DNA from: Trametes villosa
Taxonomy: Eukaryota > Basidiomycota > Agaricomycetes > Polyporales > Polyporaceae
NCBI GenBank assembly: GCA_002964805.2
Contig: PUDQ02000001.1
Location: 5,232,001 to 5,296,000, forward strand
Direction of reading: 5' to 3'
DNA length: 64,000 nt
Shown here piece after piece: positions 23,777-36,400 of the stretch (positions are counted from its first letter, which is position 1; every line of letters starts with the position of its first letter). A program made the translations under genes and the position numbers. The notes beneath the pieces were generated by a model that saw only the letters and a list, made by a program, of their open reading frames with translations, made no database searches and had not been told where the DNA came from.

Positions 23777-25400
23777 TCAGTAGAAGTCCTCGCTGCCGCT
23801 ATCGTCTTCGTCTGACCCGCCGCGAGGGTGGAAGCCACGCCCGCGCGGGCTCCGGGGCGTACGCGCACCTCCCGACCGCGTGAGAGGCACGGCGTAGGGT
23901 CCGGGGTAGGGCTCAGACCAATGAGAAGACCCAACGGACATGGTGGGCGAGTACTGCGCCGCCCGCGGCGGGGACGACTGCGCCGCGCCAGCACCAGACG
24001 GACCAGCCAGGGGAGGCGGGTGGGCTGTCGCCGACGCGAGGTCCGCCTCGATCTCGGACTTCTTGCGGCGCTTGCGCTCGTTCTCGCGCATGTTGACGCG
24101 CACGCTGTACCGCGAGAGGAGCTACACAATCGTACGCCGGATCTCATTAACGTGATTACCCCGGAGGCAGGGCTGGTATGCCTAGGCCTCGCGCGCGAGC
24201 TTGGGGGACAGACCTTCGTGAGCGCGGTCGACGGCGGCAGCCCGGGGAACTCCTTGGTCGAGTACACCTTGAACGGCCCGCCGAAGCACTCCGCGAGCAC
24301 GCGGTACGGCGGCGGCGCGCCGATCTGCGACGCGAGGTTCATCATGCGGAAGCGCAGGATGAACGTGCCCTCGACCTTCACGGCGACGTCCTGTCCCATG
24401 GCGCGTCAGATCTGAGTCGCGCCAGAGACGAGCTAGGGCGCGGCGCGGCTTACGGAGAAGATGAACATAGCCTCGCGCTTGCCGTTGTAGTCCACGGTCT
24501 CCGCCTGCACGAACGTCGCGCCCGCGAGCATCAGGCTGCAGCGCGAGCTCTCGCGGATCGCGAAGGAGCCGAACCAGGCGACGATGTCCGGGTCGTGCTG
24601 GTGGCCTTGGGGAACGTGCTGCTGTCGTCCGTAGCCTGGAAAGGCTCCTGTCGCGGCAAGGGATTGCACGCCTGGAAGTGGAGAGCTTTGGCTGTGCGGG
24701 AACCGCCCTGTCTTGTTGTCGCTGCCGGGAAAGTGTATGGGCGGCAGAAGGCCCTGCATGACGGCGCTGGAGGACCCGTAGCTGGCAGGTGGGAACATGC
24801 CACCAGGTCCATGAGGCGCAAAAACGGGAGGTAAGACAGGGGTGAACGGGTGTGGTGGAGATGGTGCAACGAGCGGTTCGCAATCCTCCGGCACCGGGAA
24901 GAGGTCTATGTGACAAACGGAGCCCATAGTCTGCACAGGGATTAGTACTTAAATCGTACAAATGCGTGGTTGGGTAGTACTCACCGCTCTCTCGAGCTCA
25001 ATGCCGCTCTCTTGGAGATCAGACTCCCGGTTGTTGGCGATGAGGGAAAAGCTGCAGACGACTACAGGAGGGGGATCGAGTGGGCGCTTGTCTTTACGCG
25101 CATATCTTCAGAAAAACACGAATACCCACCCGACGACGCCGATTAGGGCGCAGCGCGCGACTCAGGGTCGGAGATATGCGTACTTGCGACCCAGCTGTGC
25201 TCTTTGTATTTCCCGGAGTTCTGTGCGCACCGTGAGGCCGGCCAGGGGTCCATGGTTGAAGAGCACCGGTTCACTCGGGCTGGGGTTCGCGCTCTGCGGC
25301 CTCTGCGCGGTTGGTGAGAGAGGAAAGGGCGGTTAAGCGGCGGGGATTCAGAAAAGGAATGTTTACGTACTGGGTACGAGGTGCTCTCCTCGGACGACAT
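23777..25400 (-). CDS. Velvet-domain transcriptional regulator, VelB-like
   Basis: Six exons, 25371-25400, 25184-25302, 24985-25105, 24454-24930, 24214-24390 and 23777-24121, encode 422 aa. The velvet domain starts at FNHGPLAGLTVRTELREIQ, runs through KDKRPLDPPPVVVC and VCHIDLFPVPED, is interrupted by about 80 Pro/Gly/Ser/His-rich residues, then resumes at WFGSFAIRESSRC, FIFSDVAVKVEGTF, FKVYSTKEFPGL and LTKLLSRYSVRVNMRENERKRR. An internal insert of this kind is the known hallmark of VelB within the VeA/VelB/VosA/VelC family. These proteins dimerise, bind DNA through an NF-kB-like fold and couple development to secondary metabolism. The exon 4/5 junction removes an in-frame TGA and uses the acceptor after GGGACAG. 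A 36-bp fragment of exon 2 reappears at 37993. Confidence 0.93.
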
Positions 25401-27424
25401 AGCGGGCTACGACGAGGACCGGGTATTTGGCGACGCTGGGCGTGAGTACGGGCGTCGCTTCACAGCCGCTGCGAGTGAATAGCGGCGGCGAGGGCGATGC
25501 GGTCAGCGTGAGTACGGTGAGCTATGTGGGGCGTCGACGTGTTGCAGGACAGTCGAGGGTGCAGAGCAAGTGGACATTAATACGAGACCTGCCAGGCCGT
25601 ACATTGTGCCGTCGCTGCAACAGGCGTTCGGCCACACCAGCTCGCGCACCTACGTCGTTTCTTAGTCACCCACGTTCTTACCCCCCATATCGGGAACGTA
25701 TGCTCGACTCGGCCATCGTGGGTATCTTTCCAGCCACTCCCGCCGGGATTCTGCTCGGCCGCACAGCGCGCGAAGCGCCGATTCCTGCGGGGCCCAGGCA
25801 CGATAGAGTGCCTCGCTTCGGACACAGATCCACTATAGCCCGAGCCGTTGGCCTCTGGCACGTACGGAGTGGGTCGTATGTGACACATGTGCAAACCTAG
25901 ATACACGGGGGCAGAAAGGCGATGAGAATTGGGAATAGCGGGGACATATTTTTGCGACAACGGCCGCGTTGAGCAACGCCGTTACTCCCCACCGGATGTC
26001 GAGAACGACCTCATGACGGGAGAGGCGCAGGAGCGGGGAAACGTAGAGCTGCGCCATGTCTATCAATAGGAAGGTTCGTCGGAGAACCTTCCTCGAACGT
26101 CCACCGGTTCCGGAGGTTTGCGCGACATAGGGGTGTCAACCCAAACGCTGATAATCGGCAACACGTCCCGGGACAAAGGACAGAGACCTGGCATAGGGCT
26201 CGCGGGAACGCAGAGCCGGGTAGAACGTACGAAATACGTACTGCTGAGATTCTCCCGCAGAACCGGCGGGTCTTCGAACTGCAGGCAGAAGCGGTCTCCT
26301 TCAATTGCGCCGGTATCGAGTAGTAAACAATCAGGCCCGCGAGTCAGTCGCATTTCGGGAGTGTATCACCGGTGAACATGAGAATAACCTAGGCTTCGTC
26401 TCTTCTGTAAAGGCCAACCTTCATCGGGAGCGACGATTTCCCGCCGTACTTCCCAACGGAGGGGAAGCGGACGCCGCCCAGATTCCAGATGATCGATTGC
26501 TTGCTCTTCTCGAAGGTGAAGTTGGCGAGTAGGAGGGACAGGATGACCTCTGTAACGATGTGAGTGCCTCGACTAGGGACATCGATGAACCATGGATAAC
26601 TCACTCATCTCGAGCTGGGAGAACTTGAAGCCGCTGCAGTGCACTGGGTCAGTAAAACGCCGTAACAGAGGACGAGCGGGACTGACATGCACGCGCGTCC
26701 ACCGCCGAGGAAAGTCATCCTATGGCACCGCCGTGTTTAGTATCCGCGGACTGCAGGAGATTTGATGAGGCTTACAGGTTGGAGTATACCCCCGGGATCT
26801 TCGCCTCCGTAACAGACTTCGGAAGGGGCGAAAGCCAGCGCTCGGGCTTCCATTCATACGCGTCCTCGCCCCAGATCGCCTTGTTACGGTTGCAGTTGAG
26901 AAGGCCCGCGACGACCACGGTGTCCTTTGGCAGGTGGATCTCGTTGATTAACGCGCCGTCGCGGCCGCGGACGGGGTGCGCGAGCGGTAGAACAACGTCC
27001 TTGCGGGTCCTGAACGGGAAAGCTATCAGCGCGTGCAACAGCCAGCGGGAAGGATTATATGGCCTACTCTCGGAATACTTGGGTCACCGGCGCGTCGCTA
27101 AACAGAGGTGAGCGTGCGAACATTGGAACGCGCGGGCTGAGGCAAGACGTACATTCTCAAAGTCTCGCGACAGACCGCCTCCAGCAGCGGGAGGTTCATG
27201 AGCTCGTCGAATTCGAGACCTTTGTCCGCACCGGCGTTGATGATCTCTTCGCGGAGCTTCTGCTGGACGTCCGGGTGCTCTGCCAAGTGCGACATTATGA
27301 GCGAGAGCGAGTTCGAGGTGGTGTCCATCGCAGCCAGGATCAGCGTGCTGTACACGAATTGTGAGCACTCGGCGAGGCGTAGGGACCGCCACAAGCACTG
27401 GACGCGGTCGCCGACCTGCTTCCA
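25241..27424. repeat. Segmental duplication, copy A
   Basis: Matches 37993-40220 in the same orientation. It runs from inside velvet exon 2, across the velvet promoter and the intergenic space, through the 3' half of the P450. Relative to copy B it keeps 25276-25433 and lacks the sequence between the P450 exons around 27376 and 27407. Long stretches are nearly identical (for example 25553-25830 against 38151-38430 with few differences), so the event looks recent. Confidence 0.9.
26389..27424 (-). pseudogene. Truncated cytochrome P450 (3' half only)
   Basis: Corresponds to exons 9-14 of the intact P450 at 39026-41410. The exon with AAMDTTSNS and ETLRM, the exon with WKPERW and IPGVYSNL, the haem exon FLGGGRAC, and the last exon ending GLYRRDEA with stop at 26389 are all readable with good splice sites. 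Homology breaks at 27376. A short scar encoding KQVGD (exon 7 of the intact gene) follows at about 27407-27424, so exon 8 and its surroundings were deleted. Nothing upstream encodes the membrane anchor, the substrate-recognition N-terminal half or a start. The deduced C-terminal part differs from the intact copy at only a few positions (7 in the 88-residue open frame spanning exon 11), so decay is mainly truncation. Confidence 0.88.
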
Positions 27425-30400
27425 GGGCGGGGGCGCGAACGCGTCGGCGGACGACGTGGGCGCGGGCTCGAGCGGCGGCGAGGGCGGGAGCGACGACGAC
27501 GACTTCCAGCAGGGTAGACAGAGCGAGGGCGGGCGGCGGACACGATGAAGTGAGTCGTGGCCGTTCGCGGGTGGCGGTGCGGGGGTAGGCGAGTGGGAGG
27601 AGGCGAGCCGGCGGGAGGAGCTGCACCGCCGGAGTGTCCCGACGACTATCGGGATGCGCACAAGATCTCCCTGATGCAATTCTGACCTCTGCGTCGAAAA
27701 CAGTGGCTAGTTTAACGCTGGTGTCGAAAATGTGTGCTAGTTGGCGCTGGACGGCGGGGGACACTCGGGAGGAGGGGAAGAGGGCACTCGGTTTGTACGG
27801 CTCGGAATCTCTCGCATTCGGGCGGACAGCGTAGTTAACCACTAGGGCACATACGATGAAACTACGACAAGTACATCTAACGGCGAGAGCCTCGAATCCG
27901 CGTTCGCGCAGACGGGCGCCTATTCGACTGACTCTGCGCGAACTCGCCATGTCCTGCCCCGCAGCTCTCCTTCGCTCCACCTCAGTGTATCGCCTCTCCC
28001 TTTCCCTCATTCCGCCGTCCGCCGTCCGCATGCCCTGTGCATCCCCAACTTCGCCCTCTGCAAGCTAGAGCGCGTCAGCAGGAAGGCTGGGCGCAGGGAG
28101 ACGTAGGTACTTACCCGTAGGTTCCCGCTTAGGCAGCGAGAGGCGCGCCAGACGCGGCAGAAGCCACCGCATGGCTGCGCGAGCCGTCCCCCGGGCCTGC
28201 GCTCCGGCGGATTGGAAACACTGCTGTGCTCGAGACTTCACCCCGGCCTCGCAGAAGGTCTTGTACCGGTGGATGCGGCCGGAAACTGCGCCGTCGGGAC
28301 GAGTTCGACCATGGACGGCGGCAGCGGACGAGCGCGGGTGGAGGGAGAGTGCGGCAGAGTCGCTCGCCGACTCCGCGCACTCATCCAGCCACGGGCGCTT
28401 ATTTCGACACGACGCGAAACTCAAGTCTCGCGCCGCTGTCGACCGAGCCCCCGCCGCTTAGCTTCTCCCACCTCCGTCGCTCCTCGGCTGGCCCTGCCGG
28501 CCACAATGCAGGCCACTGACAAGGTAGGTGAGTATCTACAGGCTGGACAGGTCGTAAAACGTACGTACTTCCTTCATTTCGAGCTCGTCTGTGGCCGCGA
28601 GGCCCTTGTGATCGACGAGTCCCCCACGCGACACTCTTCAACGGGTCCGGGACACCCGCCGCGCGCTCCGAGACGATCCGTGCGCACGACGCGTCGTGCC
28701 GGCGTCGATAGGGGCGAATCTGGCTCGTGGAGTGCGGAAATTGGACGCGGATGGCGAAGACGGCGGTGGGGACCCCCGACTAGGAAAAGGCGACCGCCGG
28801 GACGTCTTCGCGGATTCGGTCAGACGGGCGCCTATTCCGACGCGCCGCGAAACTGCAAAGTCCCGCGCCGGCGTCCGCTTGACCTTCGCCCTCGGAGTCT
28901 TCGCCTGCCCACGCGCGACGTTGGATCGACCCGCAGCGTCTGTACACGCCCGCCCCCCTGTGTGTGAAATCAGAAAGGTCAGTGAGAACTTCGAGGTGAA
29001 CACACCAAGAACGGTACATACCTGTGCCCCTTTCAGCTCGTTTGCCACCGCCAGCACTCGTCGCCACTCTGACCCGCTCCCGGCTACTCTCGAGGTGCAT
29101 CCCGCTCCCTCTCGTCCATTCCGCGTGCTCCGAGCGAGGTAGGAGCGGCTGTGTGAGCCCGGCGCCGGTGAGCGGCCGGAGAGACGACTTGCAGCTCTTG
29201 AAGCTCCGAAAGGTGAATGCGCGCGACGGGAGTGGTAGTCGGCGCACCCGCTGACGGTCGTGCCGAGCCGGGAATGAGGTGAGCGGGTTGGAGACGTCTT
29301 CGCGCACTCGGGCTGCACCAGCGCCTAATCCGACGCAGCTCGAAACTGCAAAGTCTCGAGCGCCGTGCCCGCGCGATGTTCGTCTCGCCACCTTCTCCGG
29401 CCTCTTCGCCTAGCTAAGTTTGCTCCTCGCGTGCTTCAATGAGTGGCGACGTCGACACTAACCCGTGATCTGCAAGCAATCAGCAAGTCAGCCGGCCGCC
29501 GGAATCGGGTTGAAACTTGGTACGTACTGAGCTGCTCCCTCGCGCTCTTCACCGGCGCCGAGCTGTTCTCCATCGTCCTCAAGCTTGAGGCTAGGCGGCG
29601 TGAGGCGGCAGAGCGAAGTGGCGGCCTGCGGCGGTCGAGGAAGAGTGAAGCCGCGCGCGGCGGAACTCGATGAGAACGCGCGCCTAAATCGGGGAGGCTC
29701 CGAAAGCGCGGGACTTCGCGCGACGTGCTTCGCGCCACCCACCCCCGCCGTCCCGCCTTGCCCGTTCGCGCGCGCGCTCGAACTCAAGTCGGCATGCCCG
29801 CCGTGCACGCACAGGCCGTACGCCGCAGCCCTGCTGTACAAGTATCTGGATGCCAAGCCAGGCGGTCAGCCGGACGCTCGAGCCTGCGAATGCGCAATTC
29901 GGTACGTACCTCATCTCCGGAGTAACGGATACTGATGCCCTGGCTCAGTGCGGCCGGCGCACGTCTCCTGCTCCTAGATCTCCCGAATGAGCACGCTGTG
30001 AAAGGGTGTACGTGAGAGACGGACGCACCATATAAAGTAGTCCTGCGCGGCGAGCATCGGGACGGATGTCGGAGCGGCGCGTGCGAATGCAGCCGCCCCT
30101 CCCGCGCCCACGAACGTCTGCCTCCCGCTCCTGCTCGCGACCGCCGTCCGATGGCGTGACAGTGCCGACGCCATCTCCCGTGCTACAATGCCGGGTTCAC
30201 GACCTGCAACACCAGAGCTCCGGGTCAGCGTGCAGCCCGAGCCTGCAGAACACGGAGCTATTACATACATGGGGGACTGCGAGCCTGTCCGTGAAGGTGG
30301 GGGAGCCCTCGAGTTGACGTAGGCGAGCTGTGCTGACTTGCATCCAGGGCGTGGGGCGCATGTTCGCGCTGCAGCGGCGCGCGCGACGGGCGTAGAGGGG

Positions 30401-33400
30401 TAGGAGGAGAGGGTGTGCGGGGGGAGATGGAGAGGCGGGCGGCGAGGCCGCAAGGTGGTGTATGAGTGGCCGCCCGCATCCGCAGGGATGCGGGTGGCTA
30501 TTCCCACCTCTTCCGGCCTCGCCGCGGCAGCTTCTTCCATCGCGTAACCACCGTCCCCGTTCGCCTGCGCGCTCCGCAGGTGCGCCGGGGACCTGTCCCA
30601 AATGCTGATGGGGTCAGCCGGATGCGCGCCCAGGCAATTCAAGTACGTACTGTGTTCTTCTCAGCTCGATCGTGCCCTCGCTGGCGCATGCACCACCACA
30701 CGCCGCGAGGGTTGGCAGTTGGCCGCCGACCCTCGACACTTTGCACACACCAGCGCGTGCATGGGTGGCCGCACGAGCACGCAGGGGGGCAGATATCCAT
30801 GCAGAGGGGCGGAGGGGCAGCGGCGGCCCTGACTGCATCCGGCCTGGCCGGTACGGTGAGTTTGTGCGGTGCGGAGCGAGGCTGCACGCGAGGGTTAGGC
30901 GAGCGGAACGGGGACGCCTGCCGCTCCATTCCGCCTGCGCTCGCCTCGCCCGTGTGGGATCCCGCCTGTACTGTATCAGTAGAATTATCAGTCTTTGACA
31001 AATATTATTTCCCGGCCCGTGTGTGCGCCAAGGACCGGCAGACTTCAGGATAGGCTGTATCAAATCTTAGGCCGGGCTCTGACTCGCTTTCGGCATGTAG
31101 ATGGGCATGAAACTAACCCTTTTTCAGTTGCGTAATTCTACTGATCACACCGGGCGCACACCGAGCCGCTCGCGTGCTCGGCGGCGCCCTTACTCAAGCA
31201 GATCCATCCACTGAGAAGTGGAGGGAGTAGGAATACAGGTGTGGGCAGCACACTGCTCCTCACACCTTTATTCCCAATCTCCTCCACTTCTAACCTCTAT
31301 TAGCTCTATCACAGCCTACCCAGCATGTATTTAGGGGTCAATATATATTTTTGGGTGCGAAATGAAGCCCCGCGACGGAGGGAGACGAGACGAAGGTTCA
31401 CGGCTAATCAGCCGGCCGGGCGCTCGCGACGCTGACCCTGCACTCGAGATACGCCCGCGCGGCGCGCGTGCAGATCTTACCGAGTCCTACTCAACGCCGC
31501 CCCGACATCCGCGCGGATGTTCGCTCGATTTTTGTGGTACTCAACGTTGCGGTTGAAGCGCAAGGCGCGAGCGTGTGCGCGGAGACGTGTGTGTGAATGA
31601 GCACAGGTGCCTGCCTATTCCGGTAAGATGGTTCGAAGCCGCCGGCGCACCTCGAGCTGCTCGCTGCGCGCGTTCACTTCTACCTCCATCCTCACATGGT
31701 GCTCAGCTCGTCTCGCATGCTCAGGGCAGTCTGGACTTGCTCTGCGATCTGATCTGGCTAGGCACGAGAAGTGCACACCCTGCAGGGCTGACGGAGATGT
31801 ATCTTGGCTACCCGACACGGCTCTGCACGCTAAACTCGCCGCTCGCCGCTCAACGCTCAAGCCTGCCTACCACCTCCGCCTGCCCCAAAATCATCAGATC
31901 TAGCTCGAGCAGATCTCTGCATTTCTGTTAAACAACCGACAGAGTGGTGGCCGGGAACGCACACATCTTGCCGGCCCGGGATCATATCGACTCGAGATCT
32001 GCTCGCAAGCGTCCGGCGGACACTAGGCAGCTCGTGGAATACCCCACAACGGCAAGCACGCGCACCCACATGCGCAAGGCCGCGGGCGACTCGAATGCTT
32101 GTAGGCGATCTCTCACTCGAAATTGAATCAACGCGAGGTCCGGGAGGATGGGTGCCGAGTGCCGCGATGCGAGTTGCGCTACCAGGTCTGTGTCTGCTCT
32201 CACTATCGCCGCCGGAAGTGCACGCAGGTACTAACCATGCGCTGCAAAGCTGTATACTAGGCTAGGAGGTTACGCAGATATGTATCGAATAATACTACGT
32301 ATCGTGCATGCCCGACCCTCACGAGTTCGACCCATGGCGGCGCTCTGTATTCGCCCCCGGCCCTCGATGCTCCCGAACGAGGCGAAGCTGAAACCGCCAC
32401 CCGAAGTGCGGTTTCCGATAGCAGCACGCTTCGCCCTGCGCTGCCCGACGATCTGGGAGTCGGTACGAGTGGTGCGGCAAGAACATCACTGACACCGCGT
32501 TCGTCTATCGCGCTCATGCGCCTTCGCGCTGCCTCACGCGTATGCAGCACGAGCTTGATACAATACAGTATCGTGCACGAGGGAACTACACTCACATTGC
32601 AGCAGAAGTCGGAGGCCTCAGCACTAGGACTCCACCTCGGGTCTGCGAATTCCCCGCAGCAGCAAACCACCTCCCCAGCCGCCCTCTCACTCCTGCTTTC
32701 ACAGAGACAACCGGCCCTCCTAGATAGAACCCTCGAATCGACCACGGCAGTGCCTGCGCCCGCTCAAGATGCGGGCCTCCGTTCCTGATTACTCGCGTAC
32801 CGAGCGCCCAATATCCGCCGAAGCGAACGCGTCCCAACGTCCGCTCGGAGACCGCGCCGTGAAACATCCTACACCGCGTAAAGTCTTATTGTTCCTCTCG
32901 CGGTGCGTCCGTGCGCACCCCTTCCCGCTGACCCCGTCTCGCTCAGCATTCCGTGTCGCGCGCTGGTTGGTCCGCCACCGTGCGGGCTCGGTGTTGTCCT
33001 CCGCCCGGGCTCGGTCTTCCCCTCTGTCCATCTCGTAACACCCGGGCCCCGACCCGCCTTGCAAATGACTGCAGTGGGCTTGGCCACCGCACACGGACGC
33101 CGCACGGACCACGGACCGGGACGCGAGGGGATAAGTACGAGAGGGGTGGCTCGCGAACGCGGCCACCATCCCCTCCTCCTCCCCTCCTGCCCATCCCCGC
33201 TCTCCCCGCCCAGTGCTGCCCAAGCACTTCCCTACAACACCCGCGCGATGCCGCCCGCCCGCACCTATTCGAGACGAACGGTGTGTCAGCGGTTCCTCAT
33301 AGCCCTGCAGTGTAACTGACCTTGTTTATGCAGATCTATACTGACTATGACCGAAGCATCGCGGGCGCGAGCATCAGCCTGCGCGCGCCCTGTCGCCGGG

Positions 33401-36400
33401 GGACGAGCACGAGACAGGACACGCGCGTACGGTACGAGCGCGGCCGCGGCGCACACCACCACCTCGCGCCGGCACTCTTCCAGTGAGCTACGAGCAACGG
33501 CAGCGCGACCCCTCCGCGCTCTCACTGTCCTGCAGTATCGCGGTAAGTCGAGCACAGTTTCGCGAACGGGAGTAGAGCTCTCACCGCTATGTGTAGCTTC
33601 GTACAACCGTCCAGAAGACGACGCGGCGCACCCCGGCGGCGTCGCGGTCCCGACGAAGGAGGGCGGGACGGGGTTCCTAGATACATTAGTTATTGTGCTC
33701 ACGACGTAGGCGCGGACCGGCGCATGAGCGCACACAGAGGGGTTCGCGGACGGCGCCCCGCGCACGCAGGCGGGCGCGCTAGGTTTATTCGCGCGGCGGG
33801 AGGCCCGCCACCGTACATGATCGTGCTACTGACTATCTAGCCGGCCACGCACTCCCCCTCGGTGATCATAGCACTCCGGCCTTCTAAGCCTATGCGCCCG
33901 AGGCATAGGATGCCGGCGAGGGTCGGGTCGAGGCGGTGTCGGTTGTGCGCCCCGCACGCACTCGTCGCCTCGTCATTGGACGAGGCTCTACTTGGGGACG
34001 GCCGAGTGCGAGGGGGCGCGGCTCACACGATCGAGGCGGGGAGGTGAGGGGCGCGTGGGCAGCTCCAGAGCGCGAGGTACGCGGATGCCCTGTCTCGAGG
34101 GTGAGTACTAGGAGAACGAGAAGCCGTGGGTTGCGTACCTGACGCGTTCGCGACGAGCGGGCGGTGCGCCTCGCACCTCCGTCGCGTTAGGAGCACGAGA
34201 CCGCGTCGTGGGCGGCCGTGTTGTGCTCGGCCGTGTCCAATCGTCCGCTCGCGGGGAGTTCGAATCCGAACCCGTAGCACGCGCTTGAAAGCCTGCACAG
34301 CCGATAGAATACGCTCAGGGCAGCGTTTGTACGAAACGGCGCCGCAGGAGACTGCGAACGCGTCCCGCGGCACGCGTTTTGGTGCCCGCATCCAGGAGAT
34401 CATCCGAAGCCGACGCGGACGTCGTCGCTCCGGATCACCGCCAGACTTGCAGCGAGCACGCGCCTCGGTGCGTTCGTCCCGGGGAGCGTGCTTGCGGGCG
34501 TTCCGGGCGAGGCCTGGGAGTTGTGGCTGAGATCTTGTCGGGCTCGAGCTCAGTTACTGGGTCTCAAACGAGGCGAGCGGCGTACGTGACGTACCCGTTC
34601 GTGCAGAGAAGGTGTCGGGAACACCGTCCAGACGCCTCCGGAGTGCTGGGGATGGCTGGGCCGGCCCCGGGGATGAGCGCGCCGTCGGCCTCCCCGAGGA
34701 CCGGACGAAAAGCACGAAGTGCAAAGTCCTCGTACGCGCTTGAAACCGGCGTGTGCGGATAGGGTACGTGTGGGGGAGCCTTTCTGCCGAGTGGCGTGGC
34801 GGGAGGGGACGTACACAGCCGCCGGCGCACGTTTCGGCGTCCGCGCCCTCGAGGTCGACGCAATCTTTTTCGTCCCGGATCGCCGCAGAACTCTCTGCGA
34901 GCACGCGTCCTGGTGCCCTCGTCCTGGGACGCGTGTTCGCAAGGCGTCCAGTGTTCGGGTTCGGCGTCGACGTCGGGTTCTTGCCGGGCTCGAGCTGAGC
35001 GACCGCGCCGCGCCGCGACGCGAGCAGCGGCCGTGGGGCGTCCGTTTGTGGCGGACGGGTGTTGGGGATGCTTGAAGAGCGTGTTCGAGGCGTTTGCGAG
35101 GGGCGGGCCGACCCAGGGCGCGTTTGCGCGGTTCGCCCCCCAGAGGGCCGGACGACAAGTTCGAAATTCGAACTCGTCGTCTGCGCTCGAAACCTGCTGG
35201 GGTCGATAGTCCGTGTTCAGGAGGGCCCCCCTGCGGAATTGCGTGGCGGGAGACGGCAGACTCGGCGCGCGGCGCGCGTTTCGCTGGCCGCGCCCGGCCC
35301 GCACCCATGAAACCGTCGAAAACCGACGCGGTTTTTTCTCCCCGGATCACCGCGAAACGCGCAGCGCACACGCCGCATGGTTAGTGCGTCGCGGGAATCG
35401 TGTTTGCGAGCGGCTCCGGGCGGGGGACGGCGGCCGACGGCGAGCTCTTGTCGGGGGCGAGCCCAGAGAGCGGGTGGCGCAGCGCCGTGGGCGGCACGCG
35501 TGGCGCGTCCGTTCGTGGCGTACGGGCGTCGTATATGCCCTGTGAGTGCGCTGGAGGCGTCCCGGGTGGACGGGCGGGCCGCGGGGGCGTCCGCGCGGTT
35601 CGCCTCCCCGAGGGCGGGTCGAAAAGTGCGGATTTCAAACCCGCCCCCCGCGCGCGAAACCGGCGGGAATCAACTGCCTACATGCAGGAGAGCCGTCCTG
35701 CAAAGCGGCGCGGCGGGGGGCGTCGAACGCGGCGCGCGGCGCGGCCGTCGTCCTGAGCACCCATGAAATGAGCTCCGGTCAGCCACATTTTTTCGCCTCC
35801 GATTGCGATGAAACTTACCGTACGTACACTCCCCGGTTGGTGCGTCGCAGGAATGGAGGTGGTGCGGCGCGCCGGGCGCGGGACGGCCGCGCACGCGGCG
35901 GTCTTGTCGGCGGCGGCCCGCCCCGTGCACCGCGCTGCGCGACGCCCGGCGCGTCTCGCGCGGCCGGGCATGGTCGAGGGGCGTCGTACGGGTGCCCCGC
36001 ACATTTTGCGCACGGTTTGAAGATGCGGGCGGGCGGCGGGGACGCGTTCGCGGGCGGCCGCCCCCCGGGGTCGACGAAAAGGGCGGAGCCCAGACTCGTC
36101 GCCCGGGCTGCCCGTCGGCGGCAGACGATAGCGCACGTCTGGGAGAGCCGGCGTGCGCAAGGGCGCGGCGGGAGGACGGCGGCGGGGCCGGCGGCGCGCG
36201 GTTCTGTGCGGGCGTGCCCGCCGCGCGCATGAAATCGCGCCAAGTCGACGCGAATTTTTTTGCGGCGGATTGCGCCGGGGCGGCTGCTGCGGGCCTAAAG
36301 TGGGTCGCGCATGCCCTCCATCGAGGTTGCGCGGCGGTACGGGCACGGGACGGCGGCGGGGGAGGGTGTTTTGGCCGGGGCGGGCGTACTGACGAGGCGG

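Noticed and set aside
24391..24453. A velvet exon starting at MGQDVAV
   Set aside because: The stretch just before it contains an in-frame TGA. Splicing from 24454 to 24390 joins FIFS to DVAVKVEG, which fits the velvet fold. The MGQ codons are intronic.
34250..34300. TTCGAATCC, resembling a tRNA B box
   Set aside because: No acceptor stem, D arm or anticodon arm can be folded around it. It is part of the array unit and recurs with changes at 35157.
34550..35371. A 273-codon open frame on the minus strand inside the array
   Set aside because: It spans about two tandem units and shows the same Arg/Pro/Ala-rich pattern in each. Equally long frames exist in other frames at the same place, as expected from very high GC, which makes stop codons rare. 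No start context, introns or family motif.
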